Notes: generated from the letters alone by a model not told the origin. Counted from the first letter of the stretch, positions 1 through 7,981 are shown. The stretch is DNA of 15,691 nucleotides from an uncultured Clostridium sp. (GCA_900556695.1 USQA01000008.1:1-15691); one strand, 5' to 3'. A program made the numbers and translations.

Positions 1-104
1 GGTCCCAACAGTGATTTACTTAAAAACATTATATTACTGTATTTTATTGAAATATAAAAATATTTTATTATTACCAAGTAGGTCCGTCCCCGATGGCAAT
101 TTCC
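1..104. other. Left-edge non-coding stretch with a GC-rich patch
   Basis: No gene is visible before the first promoter. The stretch is almost pure A/T except for a G/C-rich patch at about 76-98 that contains GGTCCGTCCCC. The window also opens with GGTCCC at 1-6. The patch could be a remnant of a dispersed intergenic repeat, but only one partial copy is present, so this is a guess. Confidence 0.3.
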
Positions 105-133
105 TTGATTTTTTAAAAAAATTAGTATATAAT
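105..133 (+). promoter_or_regulatory. Probable sigma-A promoter of the SNF2 gene
   Basis: A -35 box TTGATT (105-110) and a perfect -10 box TATAAT (128-133) are separated by exactly 17 bp. Transcription would start near 140, just before the AAGGAG ribosome binding site at 147-152. Confidence 0.7.
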
Positions 134-162
134 AATGTGCCGAGAAAAGGAGAGTTAATATA

Positions 163-3100
163 ATGGTTGGTAAAGGTGCTTCAGAGGACTTAGAGATGAA
201 ATATAAAAATTTTAATCAAATTGTAAATACGTTATATAATGAAGAAATAGAAAATTTAGATGAGGAAGAAATAAAAATAAAAGATGCAGGCAGTGTAAAG
301 CTTGAACCTAAAATATATTTTGATAAATTTTCTAAAGAGATGAAGGTTGAGTTTAGAATAGGAAAGAATAAAATGTACAGAATTAAAAATCTTTCTGATT
401 TTTATGTTAGGATGCTAGAAAAAAGTTTTTATAAATATGGTGAAAAATTGCAGTTTATACATACAAAAGAGATGTTTGAAGAGGATAGTAGACCTTTATT
501 GGAGTTTTTATTAAAGTATTCTGAAATTATAAAATATGCTAATTCTAATTCAAATACCAATTATAAGTACTATGGAAAGGCTTTAAGTGAGACTAGTATA
601 ATGATTGGAAATAGTGGTATAGATGATTTATTTGATATATTAAAAGGTAATAATGTTCAATTTCAAAAAGATTATACTTCTCAAGTAATAGAGTTTACAG
701 AGGAAAATCCCAAAATACAATTTGTTTTAAGCGAAGATGGTGAAAAACAATATGTATTAGCACCAAATGTTGATATATATAATGTTAATATTATAAAAGG
801 AAAAAAATATACATATATTTTAGATGATAAAAAACTATATCGTTGTAGTAGTGATTTTGAAAAAACTACTTTAAGATTATTAGATTTATTCAGAAAAAAT
901 TATATAACTGAAGCAAATTTAGGCACTAATGAGTTATCAAAGTTATTTTCAATAGTAATGCCTAAGGTGAAAAACAACATTGTTATAAAAGGGATAAAAG
1001 AAGATGAATTAGAAAAATATAAACCAGATGAGTTGATTGTAAAACTATATCTTGATTTTGATAAAAATGATTATTTGATTGCAGATGTGAAGTTTATATA
1101 TGGAGAAAAAGAGTTTAATCCTCTTAATGAAAAAGAAAAGTTAGATATTCCTAGAAATATGATTAAAGAAACGAAAGCTTTAAATATGTTTAGAAAAACG
1201 GGATTTATGTTAGAAACTAAGAATTTAAGATTTATATTACCAAACAATGATAAAATATATAAATTCTTATCAGAAGATATAAATTTTTATATGGAGAACT
1301 TTGAAGTACTAGTAACAGATAATTTTAAAACAAAGCAAATAAGACAGCCTCAAATGAGTAGCTTAGGAGTAAAAATTAGTAATAACTTGTTAGATATAGA
1401 TTTAAAAGATTTAGATATAAACAAAGATGAAATAAAAGATATCATGGAGAAATATTCATTAAAGAAAAAGTATTATAGATTAAAAGATGGTAGTTTTATT
1501 AATTTAGAAGAAAATAAAGAAATAGAATTTTTAGATAAGTTAATAACAGGAATGGATATTGATTATAAACAATTAGAAAAGGGAAAAGTTGAAATTCCTA
1601 TATATAGAAGTTTTTATTTAAATCAATTATTAAAACAACTAAAAGGTACAAATGTACAAAAAAATAGTGAATATAAGCAACTAATAAAAAATGTAAATAA
1701 AGAACAAATAGAAGAAGAATTAGAAGTGCCAGAAAATTTAGAAAAGGTTTTAAGATATTATCAAAAAATAGGTTATAAATGGCTTAAAAATTTGGATAAT
1801 TATAAATTTGGTGGTATTTTAGCAGATGATATGGGACTAGGTAAAACAATACAAATGCTATCAATTATTGTAGATTATGTACAAAATACAGATCATAATG
1901 AAGAAACTATTGAAGGGCAAGAACAAATTCAAGTAAATAATAGTAAAAAAGCTAGCTTAGTAATTTGCCCTAGTTCACTTACGTTAAATTGGCAAAGTGA
2001 AGCTGAAAAATTTACTAAAGAATTAAAAACACTTGTAATTAGAGGGAATTTACAAGAAAGAAAAGATAAAATAAATCAAATTGAAGATTATGACTTAGTA
2101 ATAACTTCATATGATTTATTAAAAAGAGATATTGATTTATATAAAAAGAAAGATTATAAATTCAGATTTATTATAGCTGATGAAGCACAGTATTTAAAAA
2201 ATAGTAATACTCAAAATGCTAAAGCTATAAAACAAATGAAAGCAGATACAAGATATGCTTTAACAGGTACTCCAATAGAAAATTCTTTATCAGAATTATG
2301 GTCAATTTTTGATTTTATTATGCCTGGATATTTATTTAATTATAAAAAATTTAAAAATCTTTACGAAATGCCAATTACAAGAGAAGAAGATAAAAATGCT
2401 ATAGCTAAGTTGAAAATGCTTATTGAGCCATTTGTATTAAGAAGAACAAAACAAGAAGTTTTAAAAGAATTGCCTGAAAAAACAGTAACTATATTGAATA
2501 ACGAAATGGGAGAAGAGCAGAGAAAAATATATATGAATTATTTAGCACAAGCTAAACAAGAAATATCTGAGCAAATAGATTACAATGGATATGAAAATAG
2601 TCAAATACAAATTTTAGCGGCATTAACTAGATTAAGGCAAATATGTTGTCATCCAAGTTTGTTTATCGAAGATTATAAAGAAGAAAGTAGTAAACTAGAA
2701 CAATGCATAGAAATTATTCAAGAAGCAACAACTTCAGGACATAAAATATTATTATTTTCAGGCTATACATCAATGTTTGATATCATAGAAAAGAAATTAA
2801 AAAAACTTGGAATAAAATATTATAAATTGACAGGTTCAACAAAAGTTGAAGATAGAATTAAATTAGTTGAAGATTTTAACAAAAATCCTGAAATACAATT
2901 ATTTTTAATATCATTAAAAGCAGGAGGAACAGGATTAAATTTAACAGGTGCAGATATGGTAATACATTATGATCCTTGGTGGAATATATCTACTGAAAAT
3001 CAAGCAACAGACAGAGCATATAGAATTGGACAAAAAAACAATGTTCAAGTATATAAATTAATAACTAAAAATTCTATTGAAGAAAAAATATATGAATTAC

Positions 3101-3198
3101 AAAATAAAAAATCTATGCTTATTGATAACGTATTAAGCACAAAAATGTCATTTATTAATAAACTTTCTAAGGAAGATATTATGAGTTTATTTGAGTAG
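163..3198 (+). CDS. SNF2-family DEAD/DEAH-like helicase (ATPase), SWIM-less
   Basis: A 1011-residue SNF2/Rad54-type superfamily 2 ATPase, expected to translocate on double-stranded DNA in the cytoplasm and displace bound proteins; its actual substrate is unknown. The C-terminal half has the complete motor: Walker A MGLGKT (557-562), DEAQ (673-676), motif III LTGTP (700-704), the motif V region SLKAGGTGLN (917-926) and motif VI QATDRAYRIGQ (947-957). The N-terminal ~530 residues resemble the bacterial SNF2-associated region. Many Firmicutes relatives begin with a zinc-binding SWIM domain; here only one Cys occurs in the first ~250 residues, so that domain is absent. The start at 163 has AAGGAG 10 nt upstream, and the frame is closed by a stop at 133. 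A second possible start is ATG 196, preceded by AGAGG. The gene probably shares a transcript with trmFO, 53 nt downstream. Family call is firm; biological role is not. Confidence 0.93.
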   Translation: MVGKGASEDLEMKYKNFNQIVNTLYNEEIENLDEEEIKIKDAGSVKLEPKIYFDKFSKEMKVEFRIGKNKMYRIKNLSDFYVRMLEKSFYKYGEKLQFIHTKEMFEEDSRPLLEFLLKYSEIIKYANSNSNTNYKYYGKALSETSIMIGNSGIDDLFDILKGNNVQFQKDYTSQVIEFTEENPKIQFVLSEDGEKQYVLAPNVDIYNVNIIKGKKYTYILDDKKLYRCSSDFEKTTLRLLDLFRKNYITEANLGTNELSKLFSIVMPKVKNNIVIKGIKEDELEKYKPDELIVKLYLDFDKNDYLIADVKFIYGEKEFNPLNEKEKLDIPRNMIKETKALNMFRKTGFMLETKNLRFILPNNDKIYKFLSEDINFYMENFEVLVTDNFKTKQIRQPQMSSLGVKISNNLLDIDLKDLDINKDEIKDIMEKYSLKKKYYRLKDGSFINLEENKEIEFLDKLITGMDIDYKQLEKGKVEIPIYRSFYLNQLLKQLKGTNVQKNSEYKQLIKNVNKEQIEEELEVPENLEKVLRYYQKIGYKWLKNLDNYKFGGILADDMGLGKTIQMLSIIVDYVQNTDHNEETIEGQEQIQVNNSKKASLVICPSSLTLNWQSEAEKFTKELKTLVIRGNLQERKDKINQIEDYDLVITSYDLLKRDIDLYKKKDYKFRFIIADEAQYLKNSNTQNAKAIKQMKADTRYALTGTPIENSLSELWSIFDFIMPGYLFNYKKFKNLYEMPITREEDKNAIAKLKMLIEPFVLRRTKQEVLKELPEKTVTILNNEMGEEQRKIYMNYLAQAKQEISEQIDYNGYENSQIQILAALTRLRQICCHPSLFIEDYKEESSKLEQCIEIIQEATTSGHKILLFSGYTSMFDIIEKKLKKLGIKYYKLTGSTKVEDRIKLVEDFNKNPEIQLFLISLKAGGTGLNLTGADMVIHYDPWWNISTENQATDRAYRIGQKNNVQVYKLITKNSIEEKIYELQNKKSMLIDNVLSTKMSFINKLSKEDIMSLFE

Positions 3199-3251
3199 AA
3201 GGAGGAAAAAGGAGTGTTTTTAAAATAAAAAAGACACTCCTTACAAAAACA
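3199..3251 (+). promoter_or_regulatory. SD separated from the trmFO start by a hairpin
   Basis: The perfect SD AAGGAGG (3199-3205) immediately follows the SNF2 stop codon but lies 46 nt from the trmFO ATG, and no SD sits next to that ATG. Between them is an inverted repeat, AAGGAGTGT (3209-3217) with ACACTCCTT (3234-3242), which can extend inward through the T and A runs with a bulge. When folded, the SD would be about 12 nt from the ATG. There is no T-run after the stem, so it is not a normal intrinsic terminator. The stem also buries a second GGAG (3211-3214). Confidence 0.6.
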
Positions 3252-4606
3252 ATGAAAGATTATATAACAATTATAGGTGGAGGATTAGCTGGATGTGAAG
3301 CGGCATATCAAATAGCTAAAAGAGGAATAAAAGTAAAATTATATGAAATGAAACCAATTAAATATTCACCAGCTCATTCTAATAAAGATTTAGCAGAAAT
3401 TGTTTGTAGCAATTCATTTAAATCTAATTTATTAACAAATGCATGTGGTTTATTAAAAGAAGAACTTAGAAGATTAGATTCTTTATTAATAAATATAGCA
3501 GATAAAACTAGTGTCCCTGCAGGACAAGCATTAGCAGTTGATAGAACAGAATTTTCTAGAAAAGTTACAGAAAAAATACAACAAAATGAATTAATAGAAA
3601 TAATAAACAAGAAGTTGTTGATATAAAAAATATAATAAAAGATGGAATAGTAATAATTGCTACAGGACCATTAACTTCAGATGATTTATCAGCGCAAATT
3701 CAAAAAATCACAGGACAAGATAAATTATATTTTTATGATGCAGCAGCACCAATTGTTACAAAAAATAGCATTGATTTTAATATTGCTTTTTATGGAGATA
3801 GATATAGCCAAGAAAAGCAAAAAGAAGAAACTATAGAGCAATGGAAAGAAAGATTAAATAAAGATAAAACAGAACAAAGCTATATAAATTTACCTATGTC
3901 TAAAGAAGAATACGAAGAATTTTATAATAATTTAATTAATGCAGAAGTTGTTAATTTACATGAATTTGAAAAAAGAGAAATTTTTGAAGGTTGTATGCCA
4001 ATAGAAGTTATGGCTAAAAGAGGTATTGATACATTAAGATATGGACCTTTAAAACCTGTTGGATTTGATGATCCGAGAACAGCTAAAAGACCATATGCAC
4101 TTGTACAATTAAGACAAGATGATAAACAAGCAGAACTATATAATTTAGTAGGTTTTCAAACTAATTTGAAATTTGGAGAACAAAAAAGAGTTTTTAGTAT
4201 GATTCCTGGACTAAAAGAAGCGGAATTTATTAAATATGGTGTAATGCACAGAAATACTTATATAGATTCTCCAAAATTATTGGATGAAACATATAACTTA
4301 AAGAAACATGAAAATGTGTATTTTGCAGGACAAATAACAGGGGTTGAAGGATATGTGGAATCAATATCATCAGGATTAGTTGCTGGGATGAATGCAGTAA
4401 ATAAATTAAAGATGGAAGAAAAAATTACGTTTTCAGAATATACTGTAATAGGAGCTCTAGCTAAATATATATCAACTGAGAATAAAAAGTTTCAACCAAT
4501 GAATGCTAATTTTGGCATTTTGCCACAATTAGAAGGTAAAAAAATAAAAGACAAAAAAGAAAGATATGAATTAATGGCAAAAAGAAGTTTAGAAAATATA
4601 GTATAA
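3252..4606 (+). pseudogene. trmFO: tRNA (uracil-54-C5)-methyltransferase TrmFO, frameshifted
   Basis: TrmFO uses methylenetetrahydrofolate and FAD to make m5U54 in the tRNA T-loop. The N-terminal part (3252-3626) has the FAD-binding motif IGGGLAGCEAA and the conserved CSNS segment with Cys52. After a frame change, the rest (frame open from 3590, clearly homologous from about 3602 to 4606) has IATGPLTSDDLS, LYFYDAAAPIV and the conserved EGCMPIE segment, whose Cys matches the catalytic cysteine known in Bacillus TrmFO. One missing base explains everything: adding one A to the AAA at 3605-3607 gives ELIEIIKQEVVDIKN and a single 451-residue protein, close to the family's usual ~435. No other lesion is seen, so a recent mutation or a sequencing/assembly error is likelier than old decay. 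I saw no canonical slippery heptamer for programmed -1 frameshifting. No promoter of its own is evident; it is probably read from the SNF2 promoter. Confidence 0.92.
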
Positions 4607-4615
4607 TTGTTAAAG

Positions 4616-4656
4616 AAAACTGTGATTATTTTATAAATAAATAATTACAGTTTTTT
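4616..4656 (+). terminator. Intrinsic terminator after trmFO
   Basis: A stem of about 15 bp (4616-4630 with 4640-4654, containing one G-T wobble) encloses a 9-nt loop and runs into a six-T tract at 4651-4656. It ends the SNF2-trmFO transcript. Confidence 0.85.
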
Positions 4657-4718
4657 AAATCATTATTATTACCAAAATATTACAAATTGATTAAAATTGT
4701 GTAAAAACAAGCAAAATG

Positions 4719-4747
4719 TTGAAAAAAACAGATAAATGTGTTAAAAT
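4719..4747 (+). promoter_or_regulatory. Probable sigma-A promoter of the coiled-coil gene
   Basis: TTGAAA (4719-4724) and TAAAAT (4742-4747) are 17 bp apart, directly after the trmFO terminator and about 54 nt before the next start codon. Confidence 0.65.
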
Positions 4748-4800
4748 AGAATAGAATGAGTTCGTTAAAATGAAAAACGATTTGTTTGAAGGGAGAAAAT

Positions 4801-6594
4801 ATGGAAGAGATAAAAAATAAAATAGAAGAAATGATTAAGGTTGCTGAGAACAAACAAAAAATAGACGAATTAGACAATAGCGTTAAAGAGAAAGAAAAAG
4901 AGTTAGAACAATTAGGAAAAGAATTATCATTAAGTATGATTGGTACTGTTGACAAACAAATGAAAAAAGAAGAAGTTGAAAAAGCTAGTAAAGAGTTTGA
5001 AGAAATGAAGAGTAAAAAAGAAAGTCAACAAAATGATTTAAATGAAAAATTTGAAAACTCAAAATCTGACTTAATATCAAGTATAGATAAAGAAATATCA
5101 AAATATAAGAAAAAGAGCGAAATAGACAATTTGAAAAGCCAAAAGCAAGCTTATGAAAGAATCGCTGAAAATGCTCAAAAAACAATTGACAATGCTATAA
5201 GAGATTTTAATGAAGGAAAACAAATTAATCAAGCCATAGTAGATAGTGCTAGAGAAGAACTGAAAGTAAATAAAGAAAAAGCAGCTGAAATAGAAAGCAA
5301 ATTAGAAGGCTATATAGAATTAGAATCTAATTTAGAACAATATAAAGATTTAGAATATTTAAAAACAAGAATACAAGGACTAAGAATAACAAATATAGAT
5401 AAAGATTTAGAAAGTGGATTTGTAAGTAAATATTTTGGAGAGAAAGAAAACGAAGAAGAACAAAAAAATAATGTAGAAAACTCAAATTCAGAATCAAGTA
5501 AAGATGAAGAAAATCAACAAGGTAATGAAACAGAAATAAACGAGCCAAATGATAAACCAGAAATAGAACCAAACGAATCAAAAAAAGAACAAGAAGGTTT
5601 AAATGTTTTAAGAGACCCAAGTAAAGAAGAAATAAAAGAGCAAGGCGACAAAATAATAAATGAATTAGGAAAAGATTATAAAAACTTTCATTTTACACCA
5701 GAATCTATGCAAAATGAAGGTGATAGTAATGAAAATGATATATCTATTTTTATATCTGAAAAGGACAAAGTTATAAAATGCAAAGATAAAAATGGTACTG
5801 TAAATATACCTATTGAAGAGATAGAACATGAAAAAAGTGATATGTATAAAAGATTAGATATAGGCAAAAAATGTAGAAAAATCATAAAAGAAACAACAGG
5901 AAAAAGAAGATTAGGATTAATGTTAAAAAGAAAAGTTAATCCTGAAATTGTAAAAGCTTTAGATTCAACAGGAAATAGAGATTTAATAGAAAAATATATT
6001 GAAAGTATTTATAATAAAAGCAAATTTCCATTTGAATTGAAGCATGATTTATCTGGGTTAAATATTATAGATAAATTTAAATTAAGAAAACATACTAAAA
6101 CAGAAGAAAGATGTGGAGCAGAAATTCTTGGAAAGATTTGGAATAAAAACAAAGCGTTGAGCGAAGGAAAACAAGATGTTAGCAAGCTTGAACAAGAAAG
6201 CAAGGATGAAATTGCTGCAAGTGTAAAAGAAATAATTGCAAAAGGAAAAGAAGAAAAAGAAAATGCTTCTTTTGTGCAAAAAGTAGATGGAAGAAATGCC
6301 GAAATTGCAGAAAAATACAATGAAAATAATAAAACACAAAAAGAATATGAAAATATGCCTTTAGAAGACTTGTTAAATGAACTAGAAGTTAGTGATGCTG
6401 CTAAACTTACTATAGCAAATTATGCAAATAAATATGGTGAAAAAGAAGCAAAAGAAAAATTCGAAAAAGGATTAGCACCTGCTAGAGCAAGATTAAGTAT
6501 GAAAAACTTTGTTGATCAAGCTAAAGAAGAAAGGAAACCTGAAAATCAACAAATAAAAGAAGACACAGAAAAAAGTGATGATGAAGGTAGATAA
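4801..6594 (+). CDS. Uncharacterised charged coiled-coil protein
   Basis: I do not recognise this 597-residue protein. It has no signal peptide or membrane segment and is extremely rich in Glu and Lys. Residues 1 to ~190 look like a long alpha-helical coiled coil; ~212-265 is an acidic, Asn/Glu/Ser-rich linker that is probably disordered; ~265-345 is a mixed segment with beta-like stretches (for example DISIFISEKDK); ~345-580 is again mostly helical, with a basic patch near 355-380; the tail is highly charged. A cytoplasmic structural or scaffolding role is one guess, but nothing visible fixes a function. I chose ATG 4801 because AAGGGAG (4789-4795) lies 5 nt before it; an in-frame TTG at 4786 would overlap that SD. 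The gene has its own promoter and stands alone between the trmFO terminator and the str operon promoter. No terminator of its own is evident. Confidence 0.85.
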   Translation: MEEIKNKIEEMIKVAENKQKIDELDNSVKEKEKELEQLGKELSLSMIGTVDKQMKKEEVEKASKEFEEMKSKKESQQNDLNEKFENSKSDLISSIDKEISKYKKKSEIDNLKSQKQAYERIAENAQKTIDNAIRDFNEGKQINQAIVDSAREELKVNKEKAAEIESKLEGYIELESNLEQYKDLEYLKTRIQGLRITNIDKDLESGFVSKYFGEKENEEEQKNNVENSNSESSKDEENQQGNETEINEPNDKPEIEPNESKKEQEGLNVLRDPSKEEIKEQGDKIINELGKDYKNFHFTPESMQNEGDSNENDISIFISEKDKVIKCKDKNGTVNIPIEEIEHEKSDMYKRLDIGKKCRKIIKETTGKRRLGLMLKRKVNPEIVKALDSTGNRDLIEKYIESIYNKSKFPFELKHDLSGLNIIDKFKLRKHTKTEERCGAEILGKIWNKNKALSEGKQDVSKLEQESKDEIAASVKEIIAKGKEEKENASFVQKVDGRNAEIAEKYNENNKTQKEYENMPLEDLLNELEVSDAAKLTIANYANKYGEKEAKEKFEKGLAPARARLSMKNFVDQAKEERKPENQQIKEDTEKSDDEGR

Positions 6595-6609
6595 ATATAG
6601 CAAAAATCA

Positions 6610-6638
6610 TTGACACATTTAATTAAATATGATAAAAT
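6610..6638 (+). promoter_or_regulatory. Strong extended -10 promoter of the str operon
   Basis: A perfect -35 TTGACA (6610-6615) and TAAAAT (6633-6638) are 17 bp apart, with a TG dinucleotide one base before the -10 (extended -10). This is among the strongest-looking promoters in the window, as expected for ribosomal protein and elongation factor genes. Transcription should start near 6643-6646. Confidence 0.85.
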
Positions 6639-6640
6639 AT

Positions 6641-6687
6641 TAACCGCTAATACAAATTGCCGTAAGGGTAATGTGTGTTAGCGGTTA
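6641..6687 (+). promoter_or_regulatory. rpsL leader hairpin at the mRNA 5' end
   Basis: Perfect arms 6641-6650 and 6678-6687 (core ACCGCTAA with TTAGCGGT) continue inward through 6651-6654/6674-6677 (one T-G pair). After one mismatch, 6656-6661 pairs with 6667-6672, leaving a 5-nt loop GTAAG. The result is about 20 bp in the first ~45 nt of the transcript. No T-run follows, so it is not a standard terminator. The SD begins 9 nt after the stem. Confidence 0.75.
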
Positions 6688-6712
6688 TATAATTTAAGGA
6701 GGTGAAATTTAA

Positions 6713-7126
6713 GTGCCAACAATTAATCAATTAGTAAGAAAAGGAAGAAAAACAGGAGTAACAAAATCAACAGCTCCAGCTCTTCAACATGGATGGAACT
6801 CAAAAAACAAAAAGTTAACAAATAACAGAGCTCCACAAAAAAGAGGAGTATGTACAGTTGTAAAAACAGTTACACCTAAAAAGCCAAACTCAGCTTTAAG
6901 AAAAGTTGCTAGGGTTAGACTTTCTAATGGTTATGAAGTTACATCTTATATCCCAGGTATAGGACATAACTTACAAGAACATAGTGTTGTATTAATCAGA
7001 GGTGGTAGGGTAAAAGACCTTCCAGGTGTTAGATACCATATCATTAGAGGAACATTAGATACAGCAGGTGTTAAAGATAGAATGCAAGCGCGTTCTAAAT
7101 ATGGAGCTAAAAAACCTAAAAAATAA
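6713..7126 (+). CDS. rpsL: 30S ribosomal protein S12
   Basis: S12 sits at the decoding centre of the small subunit and helps control codon-anticodon fidelity. The 137-residue product is full length and collinear with Firmicutes S12, including the basic insertion after residue 13. The conserved loop TPKKPNSALRK places Lys at 56 and 57; substitutions at Lys56 are the classical streptomycin-resistance changes in Bacillus, so this copy looks wild type. The second loop, RGGRVKDLPGVRYH (97-110), is also intact, with the Asp equivalent to the methylthiolated one in E. coli at residue 102. The start is GTG 6713, chosen because the protein begins MPTINQLVRK and the excellent SD AAGGAGGTGA (6696-6705) lies 7 nt upstream. 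It is the first gene of the str operon. Confidence 0.98.
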   Translation: MPTINQLVRKGRKTGVTKSTAPALQHGWNSKNKKLTNNRAPQKRGVCTVVKTVTPKKPNSALRKVARVRLSNGYEVTSYIPGIGHNLQEHSVVLIRGGRVKDLPGVRYHIIRGTLDTAGVKDRMQARSKYGAKKPKK

Positions 7127-7309
7127 AACCATTTAAAGAAAAGGTTAATTAGCAATAAAAAAAGTAGTGCTTGTTATTTTGTCTAAAGTTTAAGGTACTT
7201 AAATTTAGAATAGATATATAAGCGCTATACGCAAGAAATATTTAATTTCTTGAGAGTACCTAAATACTTTTTATAAAGTATTAATAAAAATTTTAAGGAG
7301 GGAAGAATA
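7127..7309 (+). promoter_or_regulatory. Structured rpsL-rpsG intercistronic region
   Basis: This 183-nt spacer has no ORF of note and no convincing promoter. It contains an outer stem AGGTACT (7193-7199) with AGTACCT (7255-7261) enclosing a strong hairpin CAAGAAAT (7232-7239) with ATTTCTTG (7245-7252), followed by a third stem AATACTTT (7263-7270) with AAAGTATT (7275-7282) ending 12 nt before the rpsG SD. In E. coli, S7 represses the str operon by binding the S12-S7 intercistronic mRNA, so a similar role here is a reasonable inference but unproven. Confidence 0.55.
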
Positions 7310-7780
7310 GTGCCAAGAAAAGGATATATAGCAAAAAGAGAAGTATTACCAGATCCAATATACAATAGTAAAGTTGTTACAAAATTAGTTAACAATATCA
7401 TGTTGGATGGTAAAAAATCAGTTGCTCAAAAAATAGTATATGATGCATTTGACATTATTAAAGAAAAAGAAGGAAAAAATCCTTTAGAAGTTTTTGAAGC
7501 AGCTTTAGAAAATGTTATGCCAGTACTTGAAGTTAAAGCAAGAAGAGTAGGTGGAGCTACATACCAAGTTCCATTAGAAATTAGACCAGAAAGAAGACAA
7601 ACTTTAGGTTTAAGATGGATAGTATCATATGCTAGAAACAGACATGAAAAAACAATGGCTGAAAAATTAGCAGGTGAATTAATTGATGCTGTAAACGGAA
7701 ATGGTGGAGCATTTAAGAAGAAAGAAGATACACATAGAATGGCTGAAGCTAATAAGGCTTTTGCTCATTACAAATGGTAA
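7310..7780 (+). CDS. rpsG: 30S ribosomal protein S7
   Basis: S7 nucleates assembly of the 30S head by binding the 3' major domain of 16S rRNA and lies near the E and P sites. The 156-residue product has the family's exact usual length and hallmarks: MPRKGYIAKREVLPDP at the N-terminus, NNIMLDGKKSVAQKI (28-42), the VKARRVGGATYQVP beta-hairpin region (~75-88) and the C-terminal HRMAEANKAFAHYKW. The start is GTG 7310, with AAGGAGGG (7295-7302) 7 nt upstream. Second gene of the str operon. In enterobacteria S7 is the autogenous repressor of this operon, and the structured leader just upstream fits such control. Its stop codon overlaps the left end of a large palindrome. Confidence 0.98.
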   Translation: MPRKGYIAKREVLPDPIYNSKVVTKLVNNIMLDGKKSVAQKIVYDAFDIIKEKEGKNPLEVFEAALENVMPVLEVKARRVGGATYQVPLEIRPERRQTLGLRWIVSYARNRHEKTMAEKLAGELIDAVNGNGGAFKKKEDTHRMAEANKAFAHYKW

Positions 7781-7908
7781 AATTTGAAATTAATGATGGC
7801 AATCTATGAATTTTACTCTACCTTGTTAAACTTCGACGTACCGATGTACGCCTTCAGTTTAACAAGATATCGAAAAATTCATATCTTACCATTCTAAATT
7901 CCAAATTT
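7780..7908 (+). repeat. 129-nt imperfect palindrome between rpsG and fusA
   Basis: Almost the whole segment pairs with itself in one register (paired positions sum to 15688). Blocks include 7780-7786/7902-7908, 7795-7799/7889-7893, 7805-7814/7874-7883, and the perfect 11-bp arms CTTGTTAAACT (7822-7832) with AGTTTAACAAG (7856-7866). The tip is CGTAC (7837-7841) with GTACG (7846-7850) around a CGAT loop. No T-run follows. It could be a MITE-like insertion or a regulatory or processing RNA hairpin. Downstream is an 11-nt direct repeat TTATAAAAAAT (7913-7923 and 7928-7938). Confidence 0.8.
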
Positions 7909-7981
7909 AACATTATAAAAAATGAAGTTATAAAAAATAAATTCAAAGAGAATTAAAGTATTTGAAAGGAGGAAATATAAA

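Noticed and set aside
3590..3626. Programmed -1 frameshifting in trmFO
   Set aside because: No canonical X-XXY-YYZ slippery heptamer is in the right phase, and this gene is not known for recoding; a lost base explains it better.
4786..4800. TTG at 4786 as the start of the 597-residue protein
   Set aside because: The TTG overlaps the SD AAGGGAG that correctly spaces ATG 4801, so the five extra residues are unlikely to be translated.
5327..6339. Several minus-strand frames opposite the coiled-coil gene
   Set aside because: Their Leu/Phe/Ser-rich translations are the expected mirror of a Glu/Lys-rich coding strand; no SD or promoter supports them.
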